Shown: one piece after another, positions 34,932 through 44,037 of the stretch
Position numbering within the stretch: position 1 is the stretch's first letter
Layout: every line of letters begins with the position of its first letter
Assembly (NCBI GenBank): GCA_021814475.1
Contig: JAKAIE010000008.1
Span: forward strand, 1-55,660
Direction: 5' to 3'
DNA length: 55,660 nucleotides
From: Nitrospirota bacterium
GTDB lineage: Bacteria > Nitrospirota > Thermodesulfovibrionia > Thermodesulfovibrionales > UBA6898
Made by a program: the position numbers and the translations under genes
The notes under the pieces: generated by a model
What the model was told of the DNA's origin: nothing
The model's database searches: none
Seen by the model: only the letters and a program-made list of their open reading frames with translations

Positions 34932-35625
34932 CCATTGTCCCGTTAAAGCGGTATCCGATGCCGTAGACAGTCCGGATGAACTCGGGTGACTTCGAATCGG
35001 ATTCGATCTTGTGGCGCAGGTTTTTCACATGGGCGTCGATCGTCCGGTCGTACCCCTCGAAGTCGAACCCCTGGGCTATTGTGGCCAGCTGGTCTCTCGA
35101 AAATATCCTGCCGGAGTTTTCGACAAAGGCCATCAGTATCTTGAACTCGGTAGGTGTCAGTACGACCTTCTCTCCCTTGACGAATACCTCGCGGCTGCTG
35201 ACGTCGACCCTGAGGTTTCCTCCGTTTATGCTGTAGGTCTTCTTTCTGCTCTTACCCGTTCTCCTCAGAAGGGCCTTCACCCGCGCTACGAGTTCACGGG
35301 GGCTGAAAGGTTTGACCACATAGTCGTCAGCCCCGATGCCCAGGCCCCGTATGCGGTCCTCCTCCCCGCTCTTGGCGGTCAGCATGATCACCGGCAGGTC
35401 GGAGTTCTCCCGGATGACCCGGCAGATATCCTCCCCCTGCATATCAGGCAGCATCAGGTCCAGCACGACGAGTTCGAAGCGTTCCCTGAGAAGGGTGAGA
35501 GCCTCCGACCCGGTGGGCGCTATCCTGACGGAATAGCCCTCGCGTTCGAGATACGCCCGGACGATGTCGGCTATCTTCCTCTCGTCCTCAACGACCAGTA
35601 TCGATTCTCTTTGTCCGGCATCCAT
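34921..35625 (-). CDS. OmpR/PhoB-family DNA-binding response regulator
   Basis: 234 residues: receiver (VVEDERKIADIV, phosphoacceptor VVLDLMLPDMQGED, VVKPFSPRELVAR) and a C-terminal winged helix (LTPTEFKILMAF, GYDRTIDAHVKNLRHKIE, VYGIGYRF). The partner kinase follows directly. The start lies inside the end of the PAP2 phosphatase gene, so it is co-translated with a membrane lipid enzyme, a likely member of the same regulon. Confidence 0.95.
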   Translation of the reverse strand: MDAGQRESILVVEDERKIADIVRAYLEREGYSVRIAPTGSEALTLLRERFELVVLDLMLPDMQGEDICRVIRENSDLPVIMLTAKSGEEDRIRGLGIGADDYVVKPFSPRELVARVKALLRRTGKSRKKTYSINGGNLRVDVSSREVFVKGEKVVLTPTEFKILMAFVENSGRIFSRDQLATIAQGFDFEGYDRTIDAHVKNLRHKIESDSKSPEFIRTVYGIGYRFNGTMDED

Positions 35626-36472
35626 AAACAGCCTCTCCCATGAATATAGTGATTACGGTCAGCAGCACGCCGCCGATAACGTCTATACCATAATGATACC
35701 TGCAATAGACCGTCGAAAACACCAGGGCGGCAACCAGCGGCAGCAAAACGGCGAAGAGCCTGCGCTCGTAGACAAAGGCGAGATACAGGGTGGTAAGGGC
35801 TATCCCGGTATGGCCGCTCGGAAACGCATCGCGCTTGATCCCCTCCAGGCTGTTCAGCAGATGCTGGATACGGCCCGACAGAAAGAGCCCTTCGAGCCCC
35901 CGGTTCTGGAGGTGGGCCATCGTATAGCGCGGCCCGAGCGCCGGGAACAGGAGATACCCGATATAGGAGAGATAGAAACAGAGCATGATAAAAAAAAGGG
36001 TCCGGTCGAACTCCTCGTCTCTCCCCCTGAGGTAGAGCACGACTCCGAGGGAGATTGGGATAAAGTAATAGCTCATATATGCAAGCTGCAGGAGGTCGGT
36101 CAGAAATGGTGTCATGATTCTCTCGAGCGCGACGGTCGGATAGCAGCCGAAGAGCCGATAATCGATCCGGATCAGGAGGGGATCGATGTCATGGGGGTTC
36201 AGGGGATGCACAAGCCTCCCGAGGCTGTCGAAGACGACCAGGATCGATATTGTAGGGAAGATGAAGGCGTGCAGAAGTCTAGGGAAACGCCCCTTTTCCC
36301 TTATCAGGATCGTCACGGCCTGCAGGAGGATCATCAGTGAATACAGCCCAATCAGCAGCGGCGGGTTTTCGAGTCTGTCGCGGAAAAGGACCGTGAGCGA
36401 GGTGAGGAAGACCAGGAAAAGCACATTGAGGATGTCCGCGGGTCTGGCCCGGAGCAGGGTAGCGCCTGTCAC
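35588..36472 (-). CDS. PAP2-family membrane phosphatase (inositolphosphorylceramide-synthase-like)
   Basis: 294 residues with about six membrane helices. Acid-phosphatase motifs C2 and C3 are intact (FPSGHTGIAL and STVYCRYHYGIDVIGG); a C1-like stretch is less clear (LFPALGPRYT). Such PAP2 enzymes dephosphorylate lipid phosphates or transfer head groups. GTG start at 36472, overlapping the stop of the NYN gene (GTGA), and its 3' end overlaps the regulator start by 38 bp. The substrate is unknown: undecaprenyl pyrophosphate or phosphatidate are possibilities. Confidence 0.85.
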   Translation of the reverse strand: MTGATLLRARPADILNVLFLVFLTSLTVLFRDRLENPPLLIGLYSLMILLQAVTILIREKGRFPRLLHAFIFPTISILVVFDSLGRLVHPLNPHDIDPLLIRIDYRLFGCYPTVALERIMTPFLTDLLQLAYMSYYFIPISLGVVLYLRGRDEEFDRTLFFIMLCFYLSYIGYLLFPALGPRYTMAHLQNRGLEGLFLSGRIQHLLNSLEGIKRDAFPSGHTGIALTTLYLAFVYERRLFAVLLPLVAALVFSTVYCRYHYGIDVIGGVLLTVITIFMGEAVYGCRTKRIDTGR

Positions 36473-36957
36473 AGCTTCTTCAGGACCCTGGCGATCGACT
36501 TTTCTTTCCGCGAAGGGGTATGCGCCTTCCCTCTCCTTGTCTTCGGTCCCTCCTCGTCCCCGGTTGCGGCCTCATCGGTGAACGACGTCCTGCGGCCCTC
36601 CAGAATGTCCTGAAAGACTTCGGAGCGGACCGGCACCGATCCCGAGGCCCAGGCATGGGCCGCGATCTCCCTGTCCGAGGTGATGACGATCCATTCCCTT
36701 TTGTCCTCGCTGATGAGTCTTTTGATGACAAGGTCGGCCTTGTCCCCCAGCCGCGAGTAAATGACCGGTATCCCGGCGACTGTCGACCTTTCTTCTCTGT
36801 GACTGCCTGCCTGCCAGCCGTCGAAAACGATGGTTATATCGTGCCCTCTGGCCCTGCGGTATGCGGCCAGGTCGCTGATCAGCCTGGTTCTTGCCGCCTG
36901 AAGATCGCCATGCCCGAGTCCGATCAGGTTGTAGCCGTCAATAATGAGCGAAGAAAT
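36469..36957 (-). CDS. NYN-domain (YacP-like) putative ribonuclease with apparent AUU start
   Basis: About 162 residues: SLIIDGYNLIG at the N-terminus is the PIN/NYN signature with a catalytic Asp; further acidic positions are ITIVFDGWQAG, GDKADLVIKRLI and VITSDREIAAHA, and a basic tail (TRRGKAHTPSRKEKS) follows. Homologues (YacP/Rae1) cleave mRNA on ribosomes. The frame has no ATG, GTG or TTG: an in-frame TGA lies four codons before the domain begins. A good GAGGTGA ribosome-binding site (36968-36962) points to ATT at 36957-36955 (or ATT 36960) as the start. It heads the NYN-PAP2-regulator-kinase-DUF167 operon. Confidence 0.75.
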   Translation of the reverse strand: MSSLIIDGYNLIGLGHGDLQAARTRLISDLAAYRRARGHDITIVFDGWQAGSHREERSTVAGIPVIYSRLGDKADLVIKRLISEDKREWIVITSDREIAAHAWASGSVPVRSEVFQDILEGRRTSFTDEAATGDEEGPKTRRGKAHTPSRKEKSIARVLKKL

Positions 36958-37061
36958 AATTTCACCTCACAAAGAAACATCATAACAGTATACCCCGCAG
37001 CGCCGGAAAAATTAAAACTCCCCGTTCCCGCAGCGCCCGCCGCATGATGACTGTGCGCTGT

Positions 37062-37091
37062 TTGATTTTTCCTGGGTGCGTTCAGTAAAAT
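37062..37091 (+). promoter_or_regulatory. Promoter of the tRNA-Pro gene
   Basis: -35 TTGATT (37062-37067), 18-bp spacer, -10 TAAAAT (37086-37091), ending 8 bp before the mature tRNA 5' end. Confidence 0.6.
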
Positions 37092-37099
37092 ACAAACTT

Positions 37100-37177
<78 letters not shown>

Positions 37178-37270
37178 TTCACCGCCCTTATTTCAAGCCA
37201 TTTCACTCGCCCTAACCTCTTAAATCTGGTTGCATGGCAGTTGCATGTGAGTTTTATGATTCTTCGCGTA

Positions 37271-37474
37271 CTAGCGTCTGAGGACGAAGGGCAGAATAAT
37301 CAGCCCGATTCCCACTGCGGCTAACAGAAGGGTGTTGGAAACAAAGTAAGGAAAGACCATGAGGACAACCCCGCAGAGAAGGGGGACGATCGCCTCTTGC
37401 TTCTTGCCGTAGACAAAATAGGCGAATCCGACAGTGCCGAAAAGAAAACTCCAGATAAGCGTTGACATGTCCAT
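37271..37474 (-). CDS. Small two-helix membrane protein of unknown function
   Basis: 67 residues: an N-terminal helix (LIWSFLFGTVGFAYFVYG), a short KKQEA loop, and a longer hydrophobic stretch (IVPLLCGVVLMVFPYFV ... LLLAAVGIGLIILPFVL) ending RR. This is a widespread type of tiny inner-membrane protein without an assigned role. The start is ATG 37474 or the second ATG at 37468. Confidence 0.7.
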   Translation of the reverse strand: MDMSTLIWSFLFGTVGFAYFVYGKKQEAIVPLLCGVVLMVFPYFVSNTLLLAAVGIGLIILPFVLRR

Positions 37475-37506
37475 TGTGGTCTCGCGGGTTTCCGGTAATC
37501 AGACCG

Positions 37507-37587
37507 TCAAAGGCGCTGATCTTTGTTGGCTGATGTCACCTGTTTCGTCGAGGCGGAAAACAGGCGCTTAATCTCCGGTTCAATCAT
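37507..37587 (-). CDS. Possible 26-residue micropeptide
   Basis: ATG 37587 follows a strong GGAGG with a 4-base gap, and the frame (MIEPEIKRLFSAS ... DQRL) closes at 37507. It is 32 bp upstream of the small membrane protein on the same strand. The ribosome-binding site is the only evidence; length is far below what composition can confirm. Confidence 0.3.
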   Translation of the reverse strand: MIEPEIKRLFSASTKQVTSANKDQRL

Positions 37588-37747
37588 GATGCCTCCTGCC
37601 TGCGGTTTATTGTCATGATTCGATTATAACAAATGGATGCCCCGCAGGATGAATTATGCAGTATCTTCCCGCGCGGGTGTCCGGAATAAACCTTGACGGG
37701 AGGTGGGGTGAGAGGTACTCTTTGAAGAAACAGGAGAGTTGTTTTTA

Positions 37748-39511
37748 ATGGCAGAGAGGCGCAATCCGCTCAATATTCCCTACAGGGTCCTTATCGTATT
37801 TATCCTGCTCATGACAGGGATAATTGCGGCGGGATATCTCTATTATGAAAAGCAGAAGGCGCGTTTCGTTGAAAATATAAAAAATGATCTCGTTGCCATC
37901 ACTGTTTTGAAGGTCGGGCAGATCGTCAACTGGAGAAAGGAGCGGCTTGCAGATGCACAGGTCATTATGGGCAATCGGATCATGTCGGGCCACATCACGG
38001 ATTTTATCGATTCTCCCGGAGAAGCAGAAACAAGGAAGGACGTCACTGACTGGTTGACGCTTCTCAAAAAGAGCAATGACTACAGCGAGATTATTCTGGT
38101 CGACGCAAAGGGCAGGACGGTATTGTCCGTGGGGTCAGCGGAAGCGGACATCGGGCCGAGTTCAAAAAGCATGGTCCTGAATACGATTCATTCACGGAAG
38201 GTGGAATTTACCGATATCCAGAGATCCGAGTTCACGAAGTCGGTGTTCCTGAGCCTTGTCATCCCGGTCCTTTCCCCGAGTGGACGTTCTTCAGGTGCGC
38301 TTTTGCTGGTGATTGATCCGAACAGATTTCTGTATCCGCTCATCCAGACGTGGCCTGTGGCCTCCAGCACAGCCGAGACCCTGCTGGTCAGGCGCGAGGG
38401 GGATGATGTCGTCTATATCAATGAACTCAGACACAGGAAAAACACGACCCTTTCCTTTCGGTTTTCTCTCAGCAAAAAGGACCTGCCAGCCGGCATGGCC
38501 GTGCTGGGCAGGCACGGCGCAGTCGAGGGCCTGGACTACCGTGGGAAACCGGTATTTGCGTCCGTTGATTCCATCCCCGGTTCCCCGTGGTTTATTGTCA
38601 CAAAAGTTGACAAGGATGAGGTCTATAAGCCCCTTTGGGAAAATGTCCTTGTCGTCTCGCTTGTCATCGTGATCCTGATCATTGCCTCGGGCCTTGGCAT
38701 CGCCTTGTGGTGGAGGCAGCAAAATGTCCTTTTTTACCGGGAACAGTACGAAAGAGAGGTTGAATACAGCGCGGAGCGCGGAGAGGCGAACAGGAAGATC
38801 GAAAAGACGGTGGAAGAACTTCGGCGCTCCAACGAAGAGCTTCAACAGTTTGCCTATATCGCCTCCCACGACCTGCAGGAGCCCCTGCGGATGATTGCCA
38901 GCTATCTGCAGCTGATCGAGCGGCGCTACAGGGGAAGGCTCGACAAAGACGCGGATGAGTTTATCTCCTATGCGGTGGACGGCGCGGGCCGGCTTCAGAA
39001 TATGATTATCGGCCTTCTGGCCTATTCGCGGATAGAGACAAAGGGCAAGCCGTTTGGAGAGGTGAATCTCGCGGAGGTCCTCGGGATCGCCATCTCGAAC
39101 CTGAGGATCGCCATTGAGGAAAGCGGAACCCTGATAACCGCGGACCGCCTTCCGGTTGTCAGGGCGGACCCTGTACAGCTTGTTCAGGTATTCCAGAACC
39201 TTTTGGCAAATGCCATAAAATTCAGGCGGGAAGATCCGCCCTGCATCCATGTCTCGGCGATGCGGAAGGGGGCGGAATGGATCATTTCCGTGAAGGACAA
39301 CGGCATCGGCATTGCCCGGGAATATGAGGACAGGATCTTCAATATTTTTCAGCGGCTGCACGGGAAGGAGTATCCGGGCGTCGGCATAGGGCTTTCGCTC
39401 TGCAGGCGAATCGTCGAACGGCACGGCGGCCGCATATGGTTTGAGTCGGAAGAAGGGAAAGGAACGACTTTTTATTTTACGATTCCGATAAAGGAGGACA
39501 CAGAGGCATGA
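37748..39511 (+). CDS. Membrane sensor histidine kinase with phytochrome-type kinase core
   Basis: 587 residues from ATG 37748 (AGGAGAG upstream). TM1 (about 13-33) and TM2 (about 300-322, [20 protein letters not shown]) flank a large periplasmic dCACHE-like sensor ([36 protein letters not shown] is the typical end). A coiled coil ([21 protein letters not shown] type) leads to the DHp with His374 in [17 protein letters not shown] and an HATPase_c domain ([38 protein letters not shown]). This core is found in kinases that phosphorylate Rcp1-type receivers, exactly what follows. Confidence 0.93.
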   Translation: MAERRNPLNIPYRVLIVFILLMTGIIAAGYLYYEKQKARFVENIKNDLVAITVLKVGQIVNWRKERLADAQVIMGNRIMSGHITDFIDSPGEAETRKDVTDWLTLLKKSNDYSEIILVDAKGRTVLSVGSAEADIGPSSKSMVLNTIHSRKVEFTDIQRSEFTKSVFLSLVIPVLSPSGRSSGALLLVIDPNRFLYPLIQTWPVASSTAETLLVRREGDDVVYINELRHRKNTTLSFRFSLSKKDLPAGMAVLGRHGAVEGLDYRGKPVFASVDSIPGSPWFIVTKVDKDEVYKPLWENVLVVSLVIVILIIASGLGIALWWRQQNVLFYREQYEREVEYSAERGEANRKIEKTVEELRRSNEELQQFAYIASHDLQEPLRMIASYLQLIERRYRGRLDKDADEFISYAVDGAGRLQNMIIGLLAYSRIETKGKPFGEVNLAEVLGIAISNLRIAIEESGTLITADRLPVVRADPVQLVQVFQNLLANAIKFRREDPPCIHVSAMRKGAEWIISVKDNGIGIAREYEDRIFNIFQRLHGKEYPGVGIGLSLCRRIVERHGGRIWFESEEGKGTTFYFTIPIKEDTEA

Positions 39512-39960
39512 ATGACCGAGATATGGGCCGCCCGATTGATATCCTGCTTGTAGAGGACAACCCCGGAGATGTAAGGCTTACCCAGGAGGCCCTGAAAGAG
39601 GCGAGGGTCAGAAATGATCTGCACGTTGTAGGCGACGGCGTCGAGGCCCTGGCCTTTCTCCGAAGGCAGGGCCTTTATAAGGATGCGCCGCGGCCGGACC
39701 TGGTTTTACTCGACCTGAACCTGCCTAAAAAAAGCGGTCATGAGGTGCTCACCGAGATCAAGTCGGATGACACCTTGAAGCGCATACCGGTTGTCATCCT
39801 GACCGTCTCAAAGGACGAAGAGGACATTGTCAAAAGCTACAATCTCTATGCGAACTGTTTTATCACCAAGCCGGTCGACCTGGAGCAGTTCCTCAGCATC
39901 GTGAAGTCGATACAGGACTTCTGGCTTACGATTGTAAAACTGCCGGATGGCGGACGCTGA
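39508..39960 (+). CDS. Rcp1-like single-domain response regulator
   Basis: 150 residues, overlapping the kinase stop (ATGA). Receiver with [17 protein letters not shown], phosphoacceptor [25 protein letters not shown] and Lys in CFITKPVD. The EDNPGD N-terminus and the SKDEEDI loop are characteristic of Rcp1 regulators paired with phytochrome-like kinases. It has no output domain. Confidence 0.93.
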   Translation: MNDRDMGRPIDILLVEDNPGDVRLTQEALKEARVRNDLHVVGDGVEALAFLRRQGLYKDAPRPDLVLLDLNLPKKSGHEVLTEIKSDDTLKRIPVVILTVSKDEEDIVKSYNLYANCFITKPVDLEQFLSIVKSIQDFWLTIVKLPDGGR

Positions 39961-39962
39961 AC

Positions 39963-40607
39963 ATGGACCGGACGATAAGAATATTACTTGTCGAGGACAA
40001 CCCCGGGGATGCCCGTCTCATAGAAGAGATGCTGAGGGAAACAAATATCGGGTTCGAGCTGAAATGCGCGGGGCGCCTGTCAACGGCAAGAGAAGAGATT
40101 CAGAAGGACGGCTTCGGCATCATCCTCCTGGACCTTGGTCTTCCCGACAGCCAGGGTCTGGTGACTCTTGAGAAATTGAACGAAATCAGACCGGAAGCGC
40201 CGATCATCGTGCTCACGGGGCTTGCCGACGAGGAGACAGGCATTCAGGCGGTCAAGGGAGGCGCGCAGGATTATCTGATCAAGGGCCAGGTGGAAAAGAA
40301 TCTGCTCATACGATCCATCAAGTACGCTATCGAACGCAGGAAGACTGAGGCGGAGAGGGAGGAACTTATCGCTGAACTCAAAGAGGCCCTTGACCGGGTC
40401 AATCTTTTAAGCGGCATGCTGCCGATATGCGCTTCCTGCAAAAAGATACGGGACGACAGGGGATATTGGAACCAGATCGAATCATATATCACCGAGCATT
40501 CAAAGGCCATCTTCAGTCATTGCCTCTGTCCCGAATGCGCGGAAAAGACGATGACGGAGATTGACGAATTCAGAACGCGGAGAAAGGCAGACGGTTCACA
40601 GGCATGA
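39963..40607 (+). CDS. Response regulator with C-terminal Cys-rich (putative zinc) module
   Basis: 214 residues. Receiver ([41 protein letters not shown]) followed by a coiled coil (AEREELIAELKEALDRVN) and a compact module: LSGMLPICASCKKIRDD ... YWNQIESYITEHS ... SHCLCPECAEK. The paired CxxC motifs look like a zinc ribbon; this tail recurs in response regulators and kinases of environmental bacteria and has no established role. It lies 2 bp after the Rcp1-like gene. Confidence 0.88.
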   Translation: MDRTIRILLVEDNPGDARLIEEMLRETNIGFELKCAGRLSTAREEIQKDGFGIILLDLGLPDSQGLVTLEKLNEIRPEAPIIVLTGLADEETGIQAVKGGAQDYLIKGQVEKNLLIRSIKYAIERRKTEAEREELIAELKEALDRVNLLSGMLPICASCKKIRDDRGYWNQIESYITEHSKAIFSHCLCPECAEKTMTEIDEFRTRRKADGSQA

Positions 40608-41377
40608 CACCTCGTCATTGCAGCAGCGGCAGGCACCGCGGCGGGGAACACCCTGGAGGCGCTTGTCGGCGGTTATTTGATCCGGCGCTTTTCCGAAGGC
40701 CGCAATCCCTTTGATCGCCTTCAGGATGTCCTGAGGTTCGTGTTTTTCGGTCCGCTTGCCAGTACAGTGGTCAGTGCCGCCATCGGCGTGGGTATGTTAT
40801 GCCTGGTCAGGGGAGAATGGTCCGTGGGGCCACATCGAGCAGGTACTGATGAACCTTGCTGCCAATGCGCGGGACGCCATGCAAAATGGTGGGATGTTAA
40901 GTATAGAGACAAGGGGCGTATGGATAGACAGCAGCTTTGTAAAGGCTCACGGATACGGCGCCCCCGGGAAGTACGCTGTTATTTCGGTAACCGACACGGG
41001 GACGGGCATGGATGAACAGACGCGGGAGAGGATATTCGAACCGTACTTCACCACGAAAGAGACGTATAGCCCTTGAGAGTTTTGGCTATACGGTCATAGA
41101 GGCAACGGACGGAGACGATGCGGTGAGTAGATTCAGAGAGAACAAAGACAGCATCCGGCTCCTCATACTGGACGTAATAATGCCAGGGAAGGGTGGCAGG
41201 GAGACCTATGAGGAAATAAAGGGCCTGAGGCAGGATATAAAGGTGGTATTTATGAGCGGATACACTGCGGATATCCTCCAGGGCAAGGGCTTTGTGGAAA
41301 AGGGCATGGAGGTTATAGCAAAGCCTGTATCGCCCCACGTCCTCCTGGGAAAGGTGAGGGAGGTGCTGGATCAATGA
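40608..41377 (+). pseudogene. Decayed MASE1 hybrid histidine kinase
   Basis: Three pieces of one kinase type follow in different frames without joining. (1) 40608-40825: MASE1 membrane-sensor fragment with GNTLEALVGGYLIRRF, FDRLQDVLRF and STVVSAAIGVGMLCL, but no start. (2) About 40825-41076: HATPase N-box to G1 (HIEQVLMNLAANARDAM, DTGTGMDEQTRERIFEPYF) stopping before the G2 box. (3) 41070-41377: receiver (LLILDVIMPGKGG, VIAKPVSP) lacking its N-terminal strand. The remainder of MASE1, the PAS/HisKA part and the HATPase end are missing. Large internal deletions explain this better than a sequencing error. Confidence 0.8.
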
Positions 41378-41463
41378 AGACCAGGCCGGCGGAGACCGGG
41401 TCTTCCTCCGCAAGCTACGTCCGAGATTATGGCGTCATGCAGACCCCCGGCCGTGAACAGCTT

Positions 41464-41787
41464 CTATTTCCGGTGGCAGGTGAGGCAGAGCGCACTCCCG
41501 CTGTTGGATTTGACCACCCTCTTTTTTCCGCTAGTATAGGGATTGTGGCATGAGATGCATGTCACCCTGCCGTTGACAAAGACGACCCGCCGGTCAGTCA
41601 CGTGCTTCAGCTTTCCATCTTCACTGTAGGACATCCCGATCCTGTGCCGACTACCTGAAATTCCAGCCTTTTCGTAGAAGATGAGCTTCCCGACAGAGCC
41701 GTCGTGGCAGGCGAGGCAGTTTGAGGAAGACAGCTGCTCAAGGTGGGGGGAATCCCCCATATGGATGACCCCGATGATGCAGGCCAT
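41464..41787 (-). CDS. Three-heme cytochrome c fragment (doubled-CXXCH type)
   Basis: 107 residues with three heme-c motifs: CLACH, CISCH and CLTCH. The stretch VVFVNGRVTCISCHNPY and the SGSALCLTCH end are typical of doubled-CXXCH multiheme proteins in anaerobes. There is no signal peptide, although c-type heme attachment occurs in the periplasm, and no suitable upstream start extends it. It lies beside the decayed kinase gene, so it may be a broken gene or lack its true 5' end. If expressed it would be a small electron-transfer protein. Confidence 0.55.
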   Translation of the reverse strand: MACIIGVIHMGDSPHLEQLSSSNCLACHDGSVGKLIFYEKAGISGSRHRIGMSYSEDGKLKHVTDRRVVFVNGRVTCISCHNPYTSGKKRVVKSNSGSALCLTCHRK

Positions 41788-41955
41788 CCCCTGTTCGGAT
41801 GGCCATGTTCCCTTCCTCTATTCATATGTAGCGCCGGACGGACGCAATGTCAAGCTATTACGTGCCCTCTTCCGGGGGCTGCAGTGCAGAATGTTGCAGT
41901 ATATGGATCATTGCTTTGACCACGGCGCAATCCGCATGTTAGTCTAAAAAACGCC

Positions 41956-44001
41956 ATGACAGAGCCTCTATATGATGCCCCTGAAATGAACGACGACAGG
42001 AAGACACGGGAAGAACTCATACGGGAACTTGCGGAGGCGCGTCTGCGGATCGCAGAGTTCGAGGCACTCAAGGACGAATTCAGGAGGGTCGAGAGCGTGA
42101 TGCGCCAGGCGGTTCTCTATGCAAAAGAGGAGAAGGCGAGAACCGAGGCGATCATTGAGGCGATCGGCGACGGGATAAGCGTGCAGGACACGGACTTCCG
42201 GGTGCTCCTTCAGAACCAGCTGCAGAAGGAGATGGTCGGGGAACATGTCGGGGAGTTCTGCTACAGGGCCTACCAGAAGAGGGACCAGGTGTGCGAGGGG
42301 TGTCACCTGGCCATGGCATACCGGGACGGCAGGATACATAAAAAAGAACAGGTGCGGGAGACGGACAGGGGGACCTTTTACTACGAGATTACGGCCTCCC
42401 CCCTGAAGGACGAATCAGGCAGGATCATCGCCGGGATCGAGGCTGTACGGGACATTACCGAGCGCAAGAATACGGAAAAGGCGCTGCGGGCCGCGGAAGA
42501 AATGTTCCGCAGCCTGGTCGAGCGCTCTTTTGTAGGCATTTATATCATCCAGGACGGCCTTTTCGCGTATATCAATCCCAAGTTTGCCGAAGTCTTCGGA
42601 TATGACCAGGAAGAGCTCCTCATGAAACCGTATATGGAGATGATCGCCGAGGAGAACAGGGATCTCGTGGCCGCAAATGTCCGGAGGCGCCTCGGCGGCG
42701 AGGTCGGTACGCTCCACTATCTGTTCAGGGGTATCAGGAAAGACGGTTCTGTCGTGGATGTGGAGGTCCAGGGGACAACGACGGAATACAACGGCAAAAA
42801 GGCGATTATAGGCACGCTGATCGATATCACCGAACGCAGGAGACTCGAAAGGGAGGTCATGAAATCCCAGAAGCTCGAGTCCCTGGGTGTCCTTGCCGCA
42901 GGCATTGCACACGAGTACAACAACGCCCTGACCGCGATCAGCGGCAATATAAGCCTTGCGGCGATGTATGCCAAACCCGGCTCGGAGATGGCGGACATCC
43001 TTGGCGAGGCCGAAAAGGCGGCGCAGAAGGCCGAAAAACTAACCCGGGAACTGAGTATCTTTTCCAAGGGGGGTACCCTGTTCAAGACGAGGGTTGCGGC
43101 GGCAGAGCTTATTTCCTCTCTGGCGGCGGAACACAGAGGCCCCGCTGCCGGGCCCAATACGCGTCCCGACATTAGAATTGAGCTTTCGGTCCTCCCGGGG
43201 CTCTGGCACGTTGACGTGGATATCGCCCAGTTCGGTCAGGCGATGAACAACATTATCGAAAATGCCATCGAATCGATGCCCGGTGGAGGCGTGATCCTCA
43301 TCGCCGCGGAGAACCTCGAATCGCCGCCCCAATCCCTGCCGGCGATCAGGCAGGGCGCCTACATAAGGATCTCGGTCAGCGACCGGGGTCACGGGATCTC
43401 TGAAACCCATATCGAAAAGATCTTTGAACCGTTCTTTACGACGAAGGAAAAGAGCAGCGGGCTGGGCCTCACCGCGGCGGCATCGATCATCGAAGGGCAT
43501 GACGGATATATCACCGTCGAGTCCGCCGCGGGAGACGGGTCGACATTCCATGTCTATCTGCCGGCCGCGACAGAGCAGGCGGACGCCCCCGGCCCGGAGA
43601 ATCATTCTTCCCTGGGCAGAAGGACTATACTGGTCATGGACGACGAGGAACTGGTCAGGACGGTCACAGAGAGGATGCTGAACCAGTGCGGCTGCTTCGC
43701 GGTGTTCGCCTCAGACGGGGAAGAGATGCTCGAAAAATACCGGGAGGCCCGCGAGGCCGGGCATCCGTTCGATGCCGTGATCATGGACCTGGTCATCTCC
43801 TCCGGCATGGGGGGGAAAGAGGCGATCGCGAAACTGCTGGAGATCGACCCCGGCGCAAAGGCGATCGTCTCAAGCGGCTATGCGGACGACCGGATCATGC
43901 AGCACTACCGGGAGTACGGCTTCAGGGGAGTCCTGCCGAAGCCGTATCCGATACCGATGCTCCTGCGGGTCCTGCGCGATGTCCTCATCTTCTCCGAATA
44001 G
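41956..44001 (+). CDS. PAS-PAS hybrid histidine kinase with C-terminal receiver
   Basis: 681 residues, soluble. A coiled coil (15-60) leads to PAS1 (about 65-170), which carries a Cys pair CEGCH after FCYRAYQKRDQV; PAS2 (175-295, with YIIQDGLFAYINPKFAEVFGY and IGTLIDITERR); a DHp with His319 in AAGIAHEYNNALTAISGN; HATPase_c (NNIIENAIESM, DRGHGISETHIEKIFEPFFTTK, GLGLTAAASIIEGH); and a receiver (LVMDDEELV, AVIMDLVISSGMGG, LPKPYPIP). The DHp/HATPase type is that of NtrB-like hybrid kinases, the same class as the neighbouring pseudogene. Confidence 0.93.
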   Translation: MTEPLYDAPEMNDDRKTREELIRELAEARLRIAEFEALKDEFRRVESVMRQAVLYAKEEKARTEAIIEAIGDGISVQDTDFRVLLQNQLQKEMVGEHVGEFCYRAYQKRDQVCEGCHLAMAYRDGRIHKKEQVRETDRGTFYYEITASPLKDESGRIIAGIEAVRDITERKNTEKALRAAEEMFRSLVERSFVGIYIIQDGLFAYINPKFAEVFGYDQEELLMKPYMEMIAEENRDLVAANVRRRLGGEVGTLHYLFRGIRKDGSVVDVEVQGTTTEYNGKKAIIGTLIDITERRRLEREVMKSQKLESLGVLAAGIAHEYNNALTAISGNISLAAMYAKPGSEMADILGEAEKAAQKAEKLTRELSIFSKGGTLFKTRVAAAELISSLAAEHRGPAAGPNTRPDIRIELSVLPGLWHVDVDIAQFGQAMNNIIENAIESMPGGGVILIAAENLESPPQSLPAIRQGAYIRISVSDRGHGISETHIEKIFEPFFTTKEKSSGLGLTAAASIIEGHDGYITVESAAGDGSTFHVYLPAATEQADAPGPENHSSLGRRTILVMDDEELVRTVTERMLNQCGCFAVFASDGEEMLEKYREAREAGHPFDAVIMDLVISSGMGGKEAIAKLLEIDPGAKAIVSSGYADDRIMQHYREYGFRGVLPKPYPIPMLLRVLRDVLIFSE

Positions 44002-44037
44002 TCCGGATATGCAGGCAAGGGAGAGGCGGGACGGCTG

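Noticed and set aside
40677-41015. Open frame of 112 codons in the region after the response regulators
   Set aside because: Only its first half matches MASE1; the rest is the wrong frame of an HATPase fragment, so it is part of the pseudogene rather than a gene.
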